The position numbers and the translations under genes are program-made. The notes below the pieces were generated by a model. The model was not told the origin of the DNA, did no database searches, and worked only from the letters and a program-made list of their open reading frames with translations. Shown piece by piece: positions 27,801 to 36,299 of a DNA stretch of 64,000 nucleotides (positions within the stretch are counted from its first letter, which is position 1; each line of letters starts with the position of its first letter). This stretch comes from Gaoshiqia hydrogeniformans (GTDB lineage Bacteria; Bacteroidota; Bacteroidia; Bacteroidales; Prolixibacteraceae): the NCBI RefSeq assembly GCF_049347105.1, contig NZ_CP186334.1:1240001-1304000 (forward strand). Direction: 5' to 3'.

Positions 27801-28096
27801 CCAAGTTATATTACACCTCCATTGGCGACCGCGACGGAATAAAAGAACCTTACACCTATAGCCGGTCAAACATTCGGCTCTCCCAATTAGCGCTTTCGTA
27901 TCAATGCCCCTTATCCAATATCTGGATTAAACAAGTCGATTTTTCGTTTGTCGCCCAGAACTTGTTTTTCTTATACAAAGACGCGCCCTTTGATCCGGAA
28001 ATCACCCTCAACACCCTGATTAAAGATCAAGCCATCGACATTTTTACAAATCCTCCAACCCGAACCCTGGGCTTCAGCGTCAAAATACAGTTCTAA
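24812..28096 (+). CDS. SusC-type TonB-dependent receptor with STN signalling domain (copy 1)
   Basis: Outer-membrane glycan importer and signal transducer. The ATG at 24812 gives MKKKLLYLLVLFVSVLFDSHAQ, a clean signal peptide, and a 1094-residue protein; the frame is open slightly upstream. An STN domain covers about 25-100 (LSQVFELIQQQTEFIIFY, then VEQVLNQALKGLGLDYKI). Next are a carboxypeptidase-like domain (IEGKVTDENGNPLFGASVFVK), the plug (VIDGIPMANYKSG, LKGANAAALYGSQGANGVIL) and the beta-barrel ending in Phe. The STN domain is what links such receptors to FecR and ECF sigma factors. Unusually, no susD follows; a second fecR does. It probably shares the single SusD downstream or acts alone. 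Confidence 0.96.
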   Translation: MKKKLLYLLVLFVSVLFDSHAQNNRLTAHLSQVRLSQVFELIQQQTEFIIFYNDDQVDLDKKVSIDAEDLPVEQVLNQALKGLGLDYKIFDRQIIIIEDRKNSPSTNNRQPPADLLAEKRIEGKVTDENGNPLFGASVFVKNTNIGVTTDPQGYYALNLPPHITVLDYSYIGMKRVEVNLEGMSEINVTLVPDDFGVEEIIVSALGIPREEKSLTYATQTLSSDEIANNRDFSFVTSLSGKISGIEITKSAAGAGGSSKVLLRGNKSLNSSSAPLFVIDGIPMANYKSGQIGLFGGTDQGDGLSQINADDIESITILKGANAAALYGSQGANGVILVTTKKGEEGPLKINLSSGLSFESIQKTPDLQFNYGSVDGAKESWSYTKGNYPRNYVRDFFRTGKNLTNTISISGGGKSSTAYFLASNTSFSGVIPENRYQKTNLTFRQSIKLLDERMDLGSNIMLTNEVTENKNIAGYYLNPLTGLYLFPRERSFAGYAKDYQVFNTDRNMYLQNWFVNDHFQSNPYWIIHNEKKEDLTKRLIGSLFVNYNFSPRLKLKLRGNYDYAVRLYEEKHKAGSNLTNAHENGRWKYEKVSDELIYADAILTHHTQLGKISLNSVLGTSYQKSTFGLGISVDTNTDGLKYPNEFSFQNIADNVLVNSVLGSRIIKEAIFGNIQIGFSEKIFLDLSGRNDWASSLYGTGNESYFYPSAGISGLISELFNLPGFINFGKIRTSFSMVGNEVPFNSVSPNHTITKTGVEFNTVMPFSNLKPEMIRSFEIGTNWKLFRGSIGFDFTYYQISSRDQFISLPALSGSGYTSYYVNVGEITNSGVELSFTAKPIHTQNFNWLSVVNFSDNRNRIVSLHPDLTNPIVLSDVEGYQLIIKEGGSFGDMYVHKFLRDDQGRIKLNANGTIPKSEEKEYIGNSNPRWSMGLTNRFRYKNLSFEFLINGKFGGKVISQTEAMLDGYGVSRRSAIARDQGGVSINAVLPDGTAVTQMDTKLYYTSIGDRDGIKEPYTYSRSNIRLSQLALSYQCPLSNIWIKQVDFSFVAQNLFFLYKDAPFDPEITLNTLIKDQAIDIFTNPPTRTLGFSVKIQF

Positions 28097-28305
28097 TTTT
28101 TTCATTTCCGTTCAAAAAGAAATCACGCCGATCAAACAAGTTCAATACCCTGTATATCAAACTATTGATTTATTCAATTGCAGTTCTGTTAATTTTTTTT
28201 ACAAAAAAGTTAATCTTTTGAGTCTATGTTTTTCTGAAATCTCTCTTATGGTCCTTACACAAGCAGATCAAGGTATGCTGCATTTTAAACCGGAGAGATT
28301 CAGGA

Positions 28306-29472
28306 ATGAACGATACAGATAAAAATACGAAGGCGGAGGATATTCTTACTGAGGATGTTTTGCTTGATAAAAGCAACCTTGGTACAGGGGGAAAGGGTCA
28401 TGACGACAACGATGACCTTCATCTGGCGGCTGCTATTTATCATACGATCCGGAAACAAAAGAAAACGCTAAACCCGGAACAAAAAGAACTGATTGGCCGA
28501 AGAATCGCGACCTCAATTGCCCGGTACCACAGGAAAAGATTTCTGGTTGCAACGAGCGCTGCTGCAACAGTTTTACTCATTATCGGTATTTCGGCTTTAG
28601 TGTCAATCAATCGTAACGAATCCAGGATCAAAGCCTTTGCCGAAAGCAGCCGGACCATGCCAATGAGCGGGAACACGCGGCTGATTCTTTCGGGTGATGA
28701 AGAAATTCAAATCAACTCATCTGATTCAGAAATCGCCTACGTGCCCGACGGAGGCACCATCCGGATCGACTCAACAGAAAACGTCAGCCAGCTTATCGGC
28801 AGCGATAAGCTCGTGATGAATACGGTTGTTGTACCCTACGGAAAACGGACAAAAATCACCCTTTCCGACAACAGTACCATTTGGTTGAACTCCGGATCAA
28901 AACTGATTTATCCGGCCCGATTTGCCAAAGAGAAACGAGAAGTTTATCTGGAAGGAGAAGCAATCTTTGAGGTCAGTCATCATGAAAAACATCCCTTCCA
29001 TGTTATTACCCGCGATCTGGAAGTAAAAGTACTGGGAACGGTTTTTAACCTCAGCGCCTACCACGATGATCCCACAACAAATACCATCCTGGTCAGCGGC
29101 TCGGTTCAATTAGAATACAACAGAAATTCCCTGTTTGGGAAATCAAAAGAAACGATGGTCCCCGGTATGCTTGCCGTGTATCACTCAACTGATCGAAACC
29201 TGAGGCAAACCACGGTAAATCCAAATTTATACACCTCATGGAGAGATGGTTACTTCATTTTCGAACAACATCCGTTAGGAGAGATCATCAAAAAAATAGC
29301 ACGGTACTATAATGTTCCCGTGATACTCACTGATCCGGAAATGGGCAGTAAAACATTCTCCGGCCGGCTTAACCTAAGAAATTCGGCCAGCCAGGTTCTG
29401 GAGGTGATTGCAGAAATAGTTGATGCTAAAATTGAAACCAGCGACAATCAAATCATAATCACCCGGATTTAA
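28306..29472 (+). CDS. FecR family anti-sigma factor (copy 2)
   Basis: The 388-residue protein parallels the first FecR along its whole length: N-terminus KNTKAEDILTEDVLLD, membrane segment FLVATSAAATVLLIIGISALV, FecR domain (VPYGKRTKITLSDNSTIWLNSGSKL) and a C-terminal DUF4974-like part (IIKKIARYYNVPVILTDPE). No sigma factor lies directly upstream; the only one is the first gene of the operon. The gap of about 210 bases before it contains no clear promoter. It precedes a SusC that lacks an STN domain, so how it would receive a signal is unclear. It most likely arose by duplication of a fecR-susC unit. Confidence 0.94.
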   Translation: MNDTDKNTKAEDILTEDVLLDKSNLGTGGKGHDDNDDLHLAAAIYHTIRKQKKTLNPEQKELIGRRIATSIARYHRKRFLVATSAAATVLLIIGISALVSINRNESRIKAFAESSRTMPMSGNTRLILSGDEEIQINSSDSEIAYVPDGGTIRIDSTENVSQLIGSDKLVMNTVVVPYGKRTKITLSDNSTIWLNSGSKLIYPARFAKEKREVYLEGEAIFEVSHHEKHPFHVITRDLEVKVLGTVFNLSAYHDDPTTNTILVSGSVQLEYNRNSLFGKSKETMVPGMLAVYHSTDRNLRQTTVNPNLYTSWRDGYFIFEQHPLGEIIKKIARYYNVPVILTDPEMGSKTFSGRLNLRNSASQVLEVIAEIVDAKIETSDNQIIITRI

Positions 29473-29611
29473 CAATGATGAGAAACAAAAATACAAATTA
29501 CAGATACCGGAAAAGAATGTGTGCGGAAACACCATTCTCCTGCCGGATTCGGCGACTGCAATCACTGATGCACTTTAGTCATAATCATTATTCATTAAAA
29601 ATTATCATTCT

Positions 29612-32600
29612 ATGAAAAGACTACCTATTCTAATCTTCGTATTCATCCTCATGGCAAATGTGTCGGCACTGGCGCAGATGCTTACAGGACAAGTGATCTC
29701 TGAGGGAGATAATCAGCCGCTGCCCGGTGTGGCAGTTATTGAAAAAGGGACCAATAATGGTACCGCAACAGATATTGACGGCAAATTTTCCCTGAACCTG
29801 AAAGATGCAAACGATGCCGTCCTCGTGTTTTCCTTCATTGGTTTCGAAAAACAGGAAATCGCCGTTGCCGGAAGAACAGCCATCAACGTAATTCTGAAAA
29901 GCTCAGACATTACGGTTGACGAAGTTGTGGTAACTGCATTGGGTATCCAACGCGACAAAAAAACGCTTACTTACTCGTCGCAACAGGTGTCGGGCGAAGA
30001 AATGATGAAAGCCCGCGACATCAACTTCATGAGCAGCCTGAGCGGAAAAACGGCCGGTTTGGAAATCCGCAAAAGCACATCCGGCGTCGGTGGTTCTACC
30101 CGGACGGTATTGCGCGGAAACAAATCGGTGAGCCAGTTGAGCGACCCCTTGTACGTAATCGATGGTATCCCGATTGTAAACCGTAAAAACGGACAATCGG
30201 GGATGTGGGGCGGCACTGACGAGGGCGATGGCCTTTCCCAGATCAACCCCGACGATATTGAAAGCATCAGCGTACTGAAAGGGGCAAATGCCGCTGTACT
30301 TTACGGAAGCCAGGGAGCTAACGGTGTTATCATCATCAATACCAAAAAAGGAAAAGACGGCAAAACCAGCGTCAGCTTTAACTCGAGTACCATTTTCGAA
30401 AGTATTACCAAAACGCCCGATCTGCAGTTCAGCTACGGTAGCGAAGGCGGCGCCAAAGAAAGCTGGTCGTATACGAAAGGAAATTATGCCGGCGATTATG
30501 TCGATGATTTCTTCCAAACAGGCTACAACCTGGTAAATTCGTTATCGGTAAGCGGCGGCAATGATAAAACAACCGCTTATTTCTCGTACGGAAACACCAG
30601 CGCAGCCGGCGTCGTCCCGAATAACAAGTATCAGAAGAACAACGTAACGTTCCAGCAATCGACCAGATTACTGAACAATAAACTGAAAGTGAGTTCGAAT
30701 GTCATGTTGAGTTCGGAAAAAACAAATAACCGCAACACGGCCGGCTACTACCTGAACCCGCTGACCGGTTTGTATTTCTTCCCGCGCGACCGCGATTTTA
30801 ACTCGTATAAAGAAAACTACCAGGTATTTAATGACGACCGGAACATGTATCTCCAAAACTGGTTTGTTGCCGATCATCATCAGTCGAACCCGTACTGGCT
30901 GATTAACAAGCAGCCGAAAGAAGACCTGACCAAACGGGTAATTTCGAGCGTTACGCTCGACTATGAAATTGCGAAGAACCTGAGGTTCCAGGCCCGCGGA
31001 AGTTATGACTACGCCCAGAAATCGTACGAACAGAAATTTTATGCCGGCGGCAACTCCACCAACATCTCCGAAAACGGCCGCTGGAACTACAAAAAGTACA
31101 ACGATGAATTGATCTATACCGATGGGATTTTCACCTATCAAAACACGTTTGGCGATTTTAGCCTGAACGGCGTTTGGGGCGCCAGTTACCAACGGGCAAT
31201 ATACGGCGACGGGGTCAGTGTTGACAACGGAACCAACAACCTGTTGTATGCCAACGAATTTTTCTTTCAAAACCTACCATCAAACGTTCAGGTGCAATCC
31301 ATCTATGCCGGGAAAATTATTAAAGAAGGTGTATTTGGAAACGTTCAGTTAGGTTATAAAGACATGCTTTTCCTGGATTTGTCGGGACGTAACGACTGGT
31401 CGTCTACCTTATCATTAACCGGTAACGAATCGTATTTCTACCCGGCAGTTGGTCTGTCGGCCATTATGAGCCAGATGGTTGACATGCCCGATTTTATCAG
31501 TTTCTCAAAAGTCAGGGTATCCAACTCGGTCATCAACAATGAAGTTCCGTTTGGTTTGATCCTGGTACAAAACACGATCAACTCAAGCGGAGGCATCGAC
31601 CGGAACACCCGGGCACCTTTTCTGAATGCGAAACCGGAAGAGCTGACCACCTGGGAAATTGGCACCGACTGGAGGTTGTTTGACGGCCGTTTAGGGCTCG
31701 ATTTCACTTACTACCACATTACCAGCGAAAATCAGGCGTTGCAGCAAGATGCCAATACCGATGAACAGGAAGGCGGCTTTACCACTGCCTATTTCAATGC
31801 CGGTAAAATCGTTAACAAAGGGGTTGAAATTGTTTTGACAGCCGAACCGGTAAAAACTTCAAACTTTGGCTGGAATACAACATTGAACTTCTCTAAAAAT
31901 GTGAGTAAAGTGGAAGTCCTTTACCCGGGAGCGCTTGATAAATACAAGGATTTTGGCAGTTCAGAGGGGTATTATGCCCGCATTTACAGCGGCGGTTCGA
32001 TGGGCGATATGTACGGCTTTAAATTCCTGAGAAACGAAAGCGGACAAATTATGCTGGATGAAACCACCGGGAAACCGCTGAAAACTGCAAATCCCGAGTA
32101 TATGGGGAACCTGGAACCAAAATTCAGCCTCGGCTGGAGCAACAGCTTCAACTACAAACGCTTCGCCCTGAATTTCCTGGTAAATGCCAAAATTGGCGGC
32201 AAAGCATTCAGCCAAACCGAGGCCATGCTCGACGGTTACGGTGTGAGCCAGCGCACGGCCGACGCCCGCGACCAGGGTTATGTAGCCATCAACGCCATCC
32301 AGGGAAGTACTGCTGTAACCCAAATCGACCCGAAACTGTATTATACAGCAGTTGGCGACCGTAACGGTATTTCTGAGGTCTACGTTTTTGACCGTACCAA
32401 CATCCGCCTGACCCAAGTAGCGCTTTCGTACGACTTTGACGTGAAAAACCTGGGATTACCGATTCAGGCCGCTTCATTCTCGTTGGTCGGACAAAATTTG
32501 TTCTTCTTTTATAAAAAGGCTCCGTTTGATCCTGAGTTGACCATGAGCACCGACATGAACTCACAGTCGTTGGATAACTTCAACGTACCGGCAACCAGAA

Positions 32601-32632
32601 CTTACGGATTCAACCTTAAAATTAATTTCTAA
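29612..32632 (+). CDS. SusC-type TonB-dependent receptor without STN domain (copy 2)
   Basis: The 1006-residue outer-membrane receptor starts MKRLPILIFVFILMANVSALAQ, then goes straight into the carboxypeptidase-like domain (LTGQVISEGDNQPLPGVAVIEK), plug (VIDGIPIVNRKNG, LKGANAAVLYGSQGANGVII) and barrel, ending in Phe. From the plug onwards it is strongly similar to the other SusC of the operon, but the STN signalling domain is absent. susD follows after 12 bases, so this is the classical SusCD transporter pair, in which SusD forms the lid over the barrel and TonB drives import of the oligosaccharide. Confidence 0.97.
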   Translation: MKRLPILIFVFILMANVSALAQMLTGQVISEGDNQPLPGVAVIEKGTNNGTATDIDGKFSLNLKDANDAVLVFSFIGFEKQEIAVAGRTAINVILKSSDITVDEVVVTALGIQRDKKTLTYSSQQVSGEEMMKARDINFMSSLSGKTAGLEIRKSTSGVGGSTRTVLRGNKSVSQLSDPLYVIDGIPIVNRKNGQSGMWGGTDEGDGLSQINPDDIESISVLKGANAAVLYGSQGANGVIIINTKKGKDGKTSVSFNSSTIFESITKTPDLQFSYGSEGGAKESWSYTKGNYAGDYVDDFFQTGYNLVNSLSVSGGNDKTTAYFSYGNTSAAGVVPNNKYQKNNVTFQQSTRLLNNKLKVSSNVMLSSEKTNNRNTAGYYLNPLTGLYFFPRDRDFNSYKENYQVFNDDRNMYLQNWFVADHHQSNPYWLINKQPKEDLTKRVISSVTLDYEIAKNLRFQARGSYDYAQKSYEQKFYAGGNSTNISENGRWNYKKYNDELIYTDGIFTYQNTFGDFSLNGVWGASYQRAIYGDGVSVDNGTNNLLYANEFFFQNLPSNVQVQSIYAGKIIKEGVFGNVQLGYKDMLFLDLSGRNDWSSTLSLTGNESYFYPAVGLSAIMSQMVDMPDFISFSKVRVSNSVINNEVPFGLILVQNTINSSGGIDRNTRAPFLNAKPEELTTWEIGTDWRLFDGRLGLDFTYYHITSENQALQQDANTDEQEGGFTTAYFNAGKIVNKGVEIVLTAEPVKTSNFGWNTTLNFSKNVSKVEVLYPGALDKYKDFGSSEGYYARIYSGGSMGDMYGFKFLRNESGQIMLDETTGKPLKTANPEYMGNLEPKFSLGWSNSFNYKRFALNFLVNAKIGGKAFSQTEAMLDGYGVSQRTADARDQGYVAINAIQGSTAVTQIDPKLYYTAVGDRNGISEVYVFDRTNIRLTQVALSYDFDVKNLGLPIQAASFSLVGQNLFFFYKKAPFDPELTMSTDMNSQSLDNFNVPATRTYGFNLKINF

Positions 32633-32644
32633 TATTGCTAGATC

Positions 32645-34216
32645 ATGAAAAAAACAATATTCATACTTATTGCTGCGCTTTTAGCGGGCGCCTGTACCGA
32701 CCAATTCGAAGAGGCCAACATCAACCCATACGAAATCAGCGACGAATCCCTGAAACAGGATTTCAACCACATCGGGGCCTTCTTCCCGTCCATGCTGGGC
32801 AATATCTTCGGGCATCAGATCGAAGAGAACCTGGTTGCCGAATCATTTTGCGATTACATGGCAACTCCTACCCCGTTTGCCGGCGGGGTCAACAACACCA
32901 CTTATTACATTCGTTGGAATACTTACTGGGATCGTGTGTACGGATCAATTATGGCCCCGGCAAAACAAGTTATGAAAATTGCCGATGAGGGAGGATACGA
33001 TGTATTCTCCAAATGGGCCAAATTAATGCAGATTCTGGGGATGTCGCGTTTGACTACCTACCACGGACCGGTAATTTATTCAACTTACGGCGGTAGTGTA
33101 GGAACTGTTTCGTACGATAGCGAGGAACAACTGTACATCCGGTTTTTTGCCGATCTCGATGAAATCCAGGCTGTATTTGCCGCCAATGAGGATTATGTCG
33201 GGTTGAAAAAATTTGACGCCAGCTACAGCGGCAATGTGAAGCAATGGGAAAAACTGGTAAACTCGCTGCGTTTGCGCTTGGCCATTCGCATCTCAAACGT
33301 TGCTCCTGCATTGGCAAAAGCACAAGGTGAGAAAGCCATCAGCCACCCGGCAGGCCTGATTTTGGCTAACACCGACAACTTTAACGTTTCGCTTTACGGC
33401 AACAAGTTGTACCTGGCAATTATTTGTTTCGAGTGGGGCGATACCCGCATGTCGGCCGGGATGGAATCATTCCTGGTTGGGTTGAAAGACCCGCGTATCG
33501 AAAAATACTTCCAACCGGCTACCGATGCCAGTGTTTATACCGATCATCCGGAGTATCCTTACAAAGGGATCCGAAACGGGGCATCGTTGGTAGCCAAAGA
33601 CGACCGGACTTCATTCTCGATGATCAACGAAAGTTTTAAAGATATCATCAAACGCAGCTATCTGACTGCGTCAGAAGTCTGTTTCGACCTGGCCGAAGCG
33701 AGTTTGCGCGGTTGGGAAGGCGCCGGCGACGCTAAAACCAATTATGAAAACGGGGTTAAAGCATCGTTTGCCGAATGGGGAGCAGCAGGGGTTGACGATT
33801 ACCTGGCTGACGAAACCAGTAAACCGATCGATTACAACGATCCGAAAGCCACCGGAAGTGTTAACGACTTTGTATCCCGTTCAACAGTGACTGTAAAATG
33901 GAACGATGCTGATTCAAACGAGCTGAAACTGGAAAAAATCATTACCCAGAAATGGATCGCCGGCTTTACCAACCCGAACGAACCCTGGGCCGATTTCCGC
34001 CGGACCGGATACCCGAAACTGCCGCTGGTTTACCAAAACGACAGCAGCTCTGACTGGGGTGTTATCCCTGCCGGCGAATGGATTAAGAGAATGCCGTTTG
34101 TAAATGCCGAAAGAACCGGCAACGCCGATGGCGTAGCAGCTGCCGTAGCAACCATGAAAGGCGCCGACCTGATCAGCACCCGCCTGTGGTTCGATACCGG
34201 AAATCCGAATTTTTAA
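32645..34216 (+). CDS. SusD/RagB-type glycan-binding surface lipoprotein
   Basis: The 523-residue protein has a lipoprotein signal (MKKTIFILIAALLAGAC, lipid-bearing Cys17). SusD-type helical regions follow: WEKLVNSLRLRLAIRISNV near the middle and the C-terminal KIITQKWIAGFTNPNEPWADFRRTGYP. It captures oligosaccharides at the cell surface and closes over its SusC partner, encoded 12 bases upstream. It is the last gene of the operon; a strong hairpin terminator begins about 20 bases after the stop. It is closer to the SusD-like_2 style, in which C-terminal EPWADFRRTGYP is common. Confidence 0.95.
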   Translation: MKKTIFILIAALLAGACTDQFEEANINPYEISDESLKQDFNHIGAFFPSMLGNIFGHQIEENLVAESFCDYMATPTPFAGGVNNTTYYIRWNTYWDRVYGSIMAPAKQVMKIADEGGYDVFSKWAKLMQILGMSRLTTYHGPVIYSTYGGSVGTVSYDSEEQLYIRFFADLDEIQAVFAANEDYVGLKKFDASYSGNVKQWEKLVNSLRLRLAIRISNVAPALAKAQGEKAISHPAGLILANTDNFNVSLYGNKLYLAIICFEWGDTRMSAGMESFLVGLKDPRIEKYFQPATDASVYTDHPEYPYKGIRNGASLVAKDDRTSFSMINESFKDIIKRSYLTASEVCFDLAEASLRGWEGAGDAKTNYENGVKASFAEWGAAGVDDYLADETSKPIDYNDPKATGSVNDFVSRSTVTVKWNDADSNELKLEKIITQKWIAGFTNPNEPWADFRRTGYPKLPLVYQNDSSSDWGVIPAGEWIKRMPFVNAERTGNADGVAAAVATMKGADLISTRLWFDTGNPNF

Positions 34217-34236
34217 TATTTACGAAGCTATTAAAT

Positions 34237-34265
34237 AAAAAGGCTCCCGTTTGGGAGCCTTTTTT
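34237..34265. terminator. Bidirectional terminator between susD and the LacI gene
   Basis: AAAAAGGCTCCC / GGGAGCCTTTTT with a GTTT loop: a 12-bp perfect stem with T-runs on both strands, placed between convergent genes. Confidence 0.9.
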
Positions 34266-34309
34266 ATATCGAGCAGATTAAGCCTGATGCAAAATTCATA
34301 ACAGCAAAG

Positions 34310-35380
34310 TCAATGCAAACCGGAGTATAAATACGACTTAATATTTTCCCGGGTAATGACTTCCAGCGGGAACAAATCAGTCACCGGAGGTTGCTTTTTA
34401 AACAATAAATAATTTACCAGGTAGCTGATGCCTAAAAAAGCCTGTTTCCGCGGACTTTGGTTGATCAGATAATTGATCACCCCGTCGTACATGTAATGAA
34501 TGTTATCTTTCAACAAGTCGTAACCCACCAGGATAAGGTCTTTCTTCCCGTATTTGTCCAGCACGGCAGCAGTCAGGTAAGAACCTTTTGAAGTAGAAAC
34601 AAAAATCCCCGACAACTGATCACGGTCCAGGACGGTCAGCAATTCCCGGTCAAATTCCGATCCGTTGGCATTTCCAAAATCATAACTGCTGATTGTAAAA
34701 CCATCCAGCTTATTATCCAGGAAATAATCGCAAAAACCCCGTTCTTTTTCTTTCAGGTGAACGGCATTGTGGATATCCTCATAAACATGCAACACGCCAA
34801 CCTGCCCGGACTGGCCCAATTTGGTCGCCAGCATTTCGGCCCCTACACGTCCGCTCTGATACAAATCCTGCCCGATAAAACTGATCGGTTCGGCTTCGGG
34901 AATATTCGTATTAAAAAGAATATACGGGATCTTCTTTTCTTTCAGTATGCTGAAAAAAGCGATTGACTCCCGGTGGAAGATCGGTGCGATCAACAGACTG
35001 TCCGGATCGAATTCCAGCGCTTTTTCCGAGGCCTCGCGAAATGAAGACTTTTCGTACTGGTTGAAGTAAAACATTTCAATACGGACATGATATTGTCCCC
35101 ATTCCTCTTTGGCTTTAAGGATTCCTGAACCGGATTGGTTCCAGTAATCGTCCAGTACCGGATCGGGAATTACGGCTGCAATTTTATAGATTTTATTTGA
35201 ACCTAAGGTACTGGCTATCAGATTCGGTTTATATCCTGTTTTGTCAAGCGCATCCACGACCTTTTGAAGGGCTTTCTCCGATATCTTTCCGCGTTTATGC
35301 AGAACACGGTCAACCGTGGCAACCGAAACGCCTGCCATTTCAGCAATATCCTTAATTCTGACATTCTTAAATTCAGCCAT
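34310..35380 (-). CDS. LacI family transcriptional regulator
   Basis: The 356-residue protein has an N-terminal LacI helix-turn-helix (VRIKDIAEMAGVSVATVDRVLHKRG) and hinge, then a periplasmic-binding-protein-like sensor domain (IYKIAAVIPDP, LLIAPIFH, GFCDYFLDN, GIFVSTSKG, LILVGYDLL). It is the last gene of the minus-strand GH29-GH29-GH92-ROK operon and begins 6 bases after the kinase gene. CG-centred palindromes of the LacI type lie in the promoter regions of this operon, the GH92 gene, the divergent NagB operon and the GH3/sigma region, and are its likely targets. The effector is probably a mannose, fucose or GlcNAc derivative, but this is inference. Confidence 0.94.
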   Translation of the reverse strand: MAEFKNVRIKDIAEMAGVSVATVDRVLHKRGKISEKALQKVVDALDKTGYKPNLIASTLGSNKIYKIAAVIPDPVLDDYWNQSGSGILKAKEEWGQYHVRIEMFYFNQYEKSSFREASEKALEFDPDSLLIAPIFHRESIAFFSILKEKKIPYILFNTNIPEAEPISFIGQDLYQSGRVGAEMLATKLGQSGQVGVLHVYEDIHNAVHLKEKERGFCDYFLDNKLDGFTISSYDFGNANGSEFDRELLTVLDRDQLSGIFVSTSKGSYLTAAVLDKYGKKDLILVGYDLLKDNIHYMYDGVINYLINQSPRKQAFLGISYLVNYLLFKKQPPVTDLFPLEVITRENIKSYLYSGLH

Positions 35381-35386
35381 GCCGTT

Positions 35387-36262
35387 TTATCTCAGATTTT
35401 CCTCTTTTTCGTACCGGTTCTTAAACAAGGCGGCAGCTCCGATCACCGACATTTTCGACATCGTGCTCCTTTCAATGACCAGGTTTTCCAGGGCCTTTTT
35501 ATAGGGAAAGGTATGAACGGTTTTCCACATGGATTTTTCCCAGAGGTCAAACGATTTACTTACCGATCCGCCAATAATGACCGCCTGGGGAGCCAATACA
35601 AACAGCATGGTTTTAATCAGATTCCCGACATGGGTCCCCAGTTCTTCAAACATCCGAAGGCTTTTTGCATCGCCTTCAAGCGCCGCTTTCCAGGCTTTAT
35701 CGCCTTTTGTGTCGTGAAAAACTTTGAAGAACTTCCCGCTGCAATAGGTTTCAAAATCATGCTCCAGGTAAGGTAAGCCGCCAAACTCTCCGGCACAGGC
35801 CACCTGGCCTGAATACAGGTAATTATCGATGATAATTCCCCCGCCAACGCCTGTTCCCAGGCTTAAGCCAATCAGGTTTGAATAGGACCGGCCTTCGCCG
35901 TACATTTTTACGCCGATGGCAAAACAATTGGCATCGTTGGTGATATACACCGGCATGTTAAAATGATTACTCAGGGACTCTTTCAAATGAACTTCTTTCC
36001 AGGAAGGAATATTGTTGACCGAGAAAATGATTCCCTTTTCCTCATCAATCAATCCCGGAGCGCCAACCCCGATTCCAATGGCTTCGTCAAAACAGGGAAG
36101 ACTTTCAATCCCCTCAATAATGTGCTGAACCACTTCCTCCTGCGTTCCTTCGGCGGGCGTATTCAATTTGATACTGTCAACAATTTCGCCATTGGCAATC
36201 ATGCCAATGCTGATCTTTGTTCCGCCTATGTCAATTCCTACAATTTTACTATCAGACAACAT
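35387..36262 (-). CDS. ROK family sugar kinase lacking the usual zinc-binding cysteines
   Basis: Cytoplasmic ATP-dependent sugar kinase, 291 residues. The phosphate-binding start VGIDIGGTKISIGMI, the catalytic-region Asp in ITNDANCFAIG, and the second ATP loop LSLGTGVGGGIIID are all present. In most ROK kinases a CxCGxxGCxE zinc site follows the GGxPY region; here it reads FGGLPYLEHDFETYCSGKFF, with only one Cys. Zinc-free ROK proteins exist but the change may alter substrate range. There is no DNA-binding domain, so it is not a ROK repressor. In this operon it would phosphorylate mannose, GlcNAc or a related hexose released by the glycosidases. Confidence 0.9.
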   Translation of the reverse strand: MLSDSKIVGIDIGGTKISIGMIANGEIVDSIKLNTPAEGTQEEVVQHIIEGIESLPCFDEAIGIGVGAPGLIDEEKGIIFSVNNIPSWKEVHLKESLSNHFNMPVYITNDANCFAIGVKMYGEGRSYSNLIGLSLGTGVGGGIIIDNYLYSGQVACAGEFGGLPYLEHDFETYCSGKFFKVFHDTKGDKAWKAALEGDAKSLRMFEELGTHVGNLIKTMLFVLAPQAVIIGGSVSKSFDLWEKSMWKTVHTFPYKKALENLVIERSTMSKMSVIGAAALFKNRYEKEENLR

Positions 36263-36299
36263 CAGCCTATAAATTTTAAATTCTTTTATTTTGTTTTCA

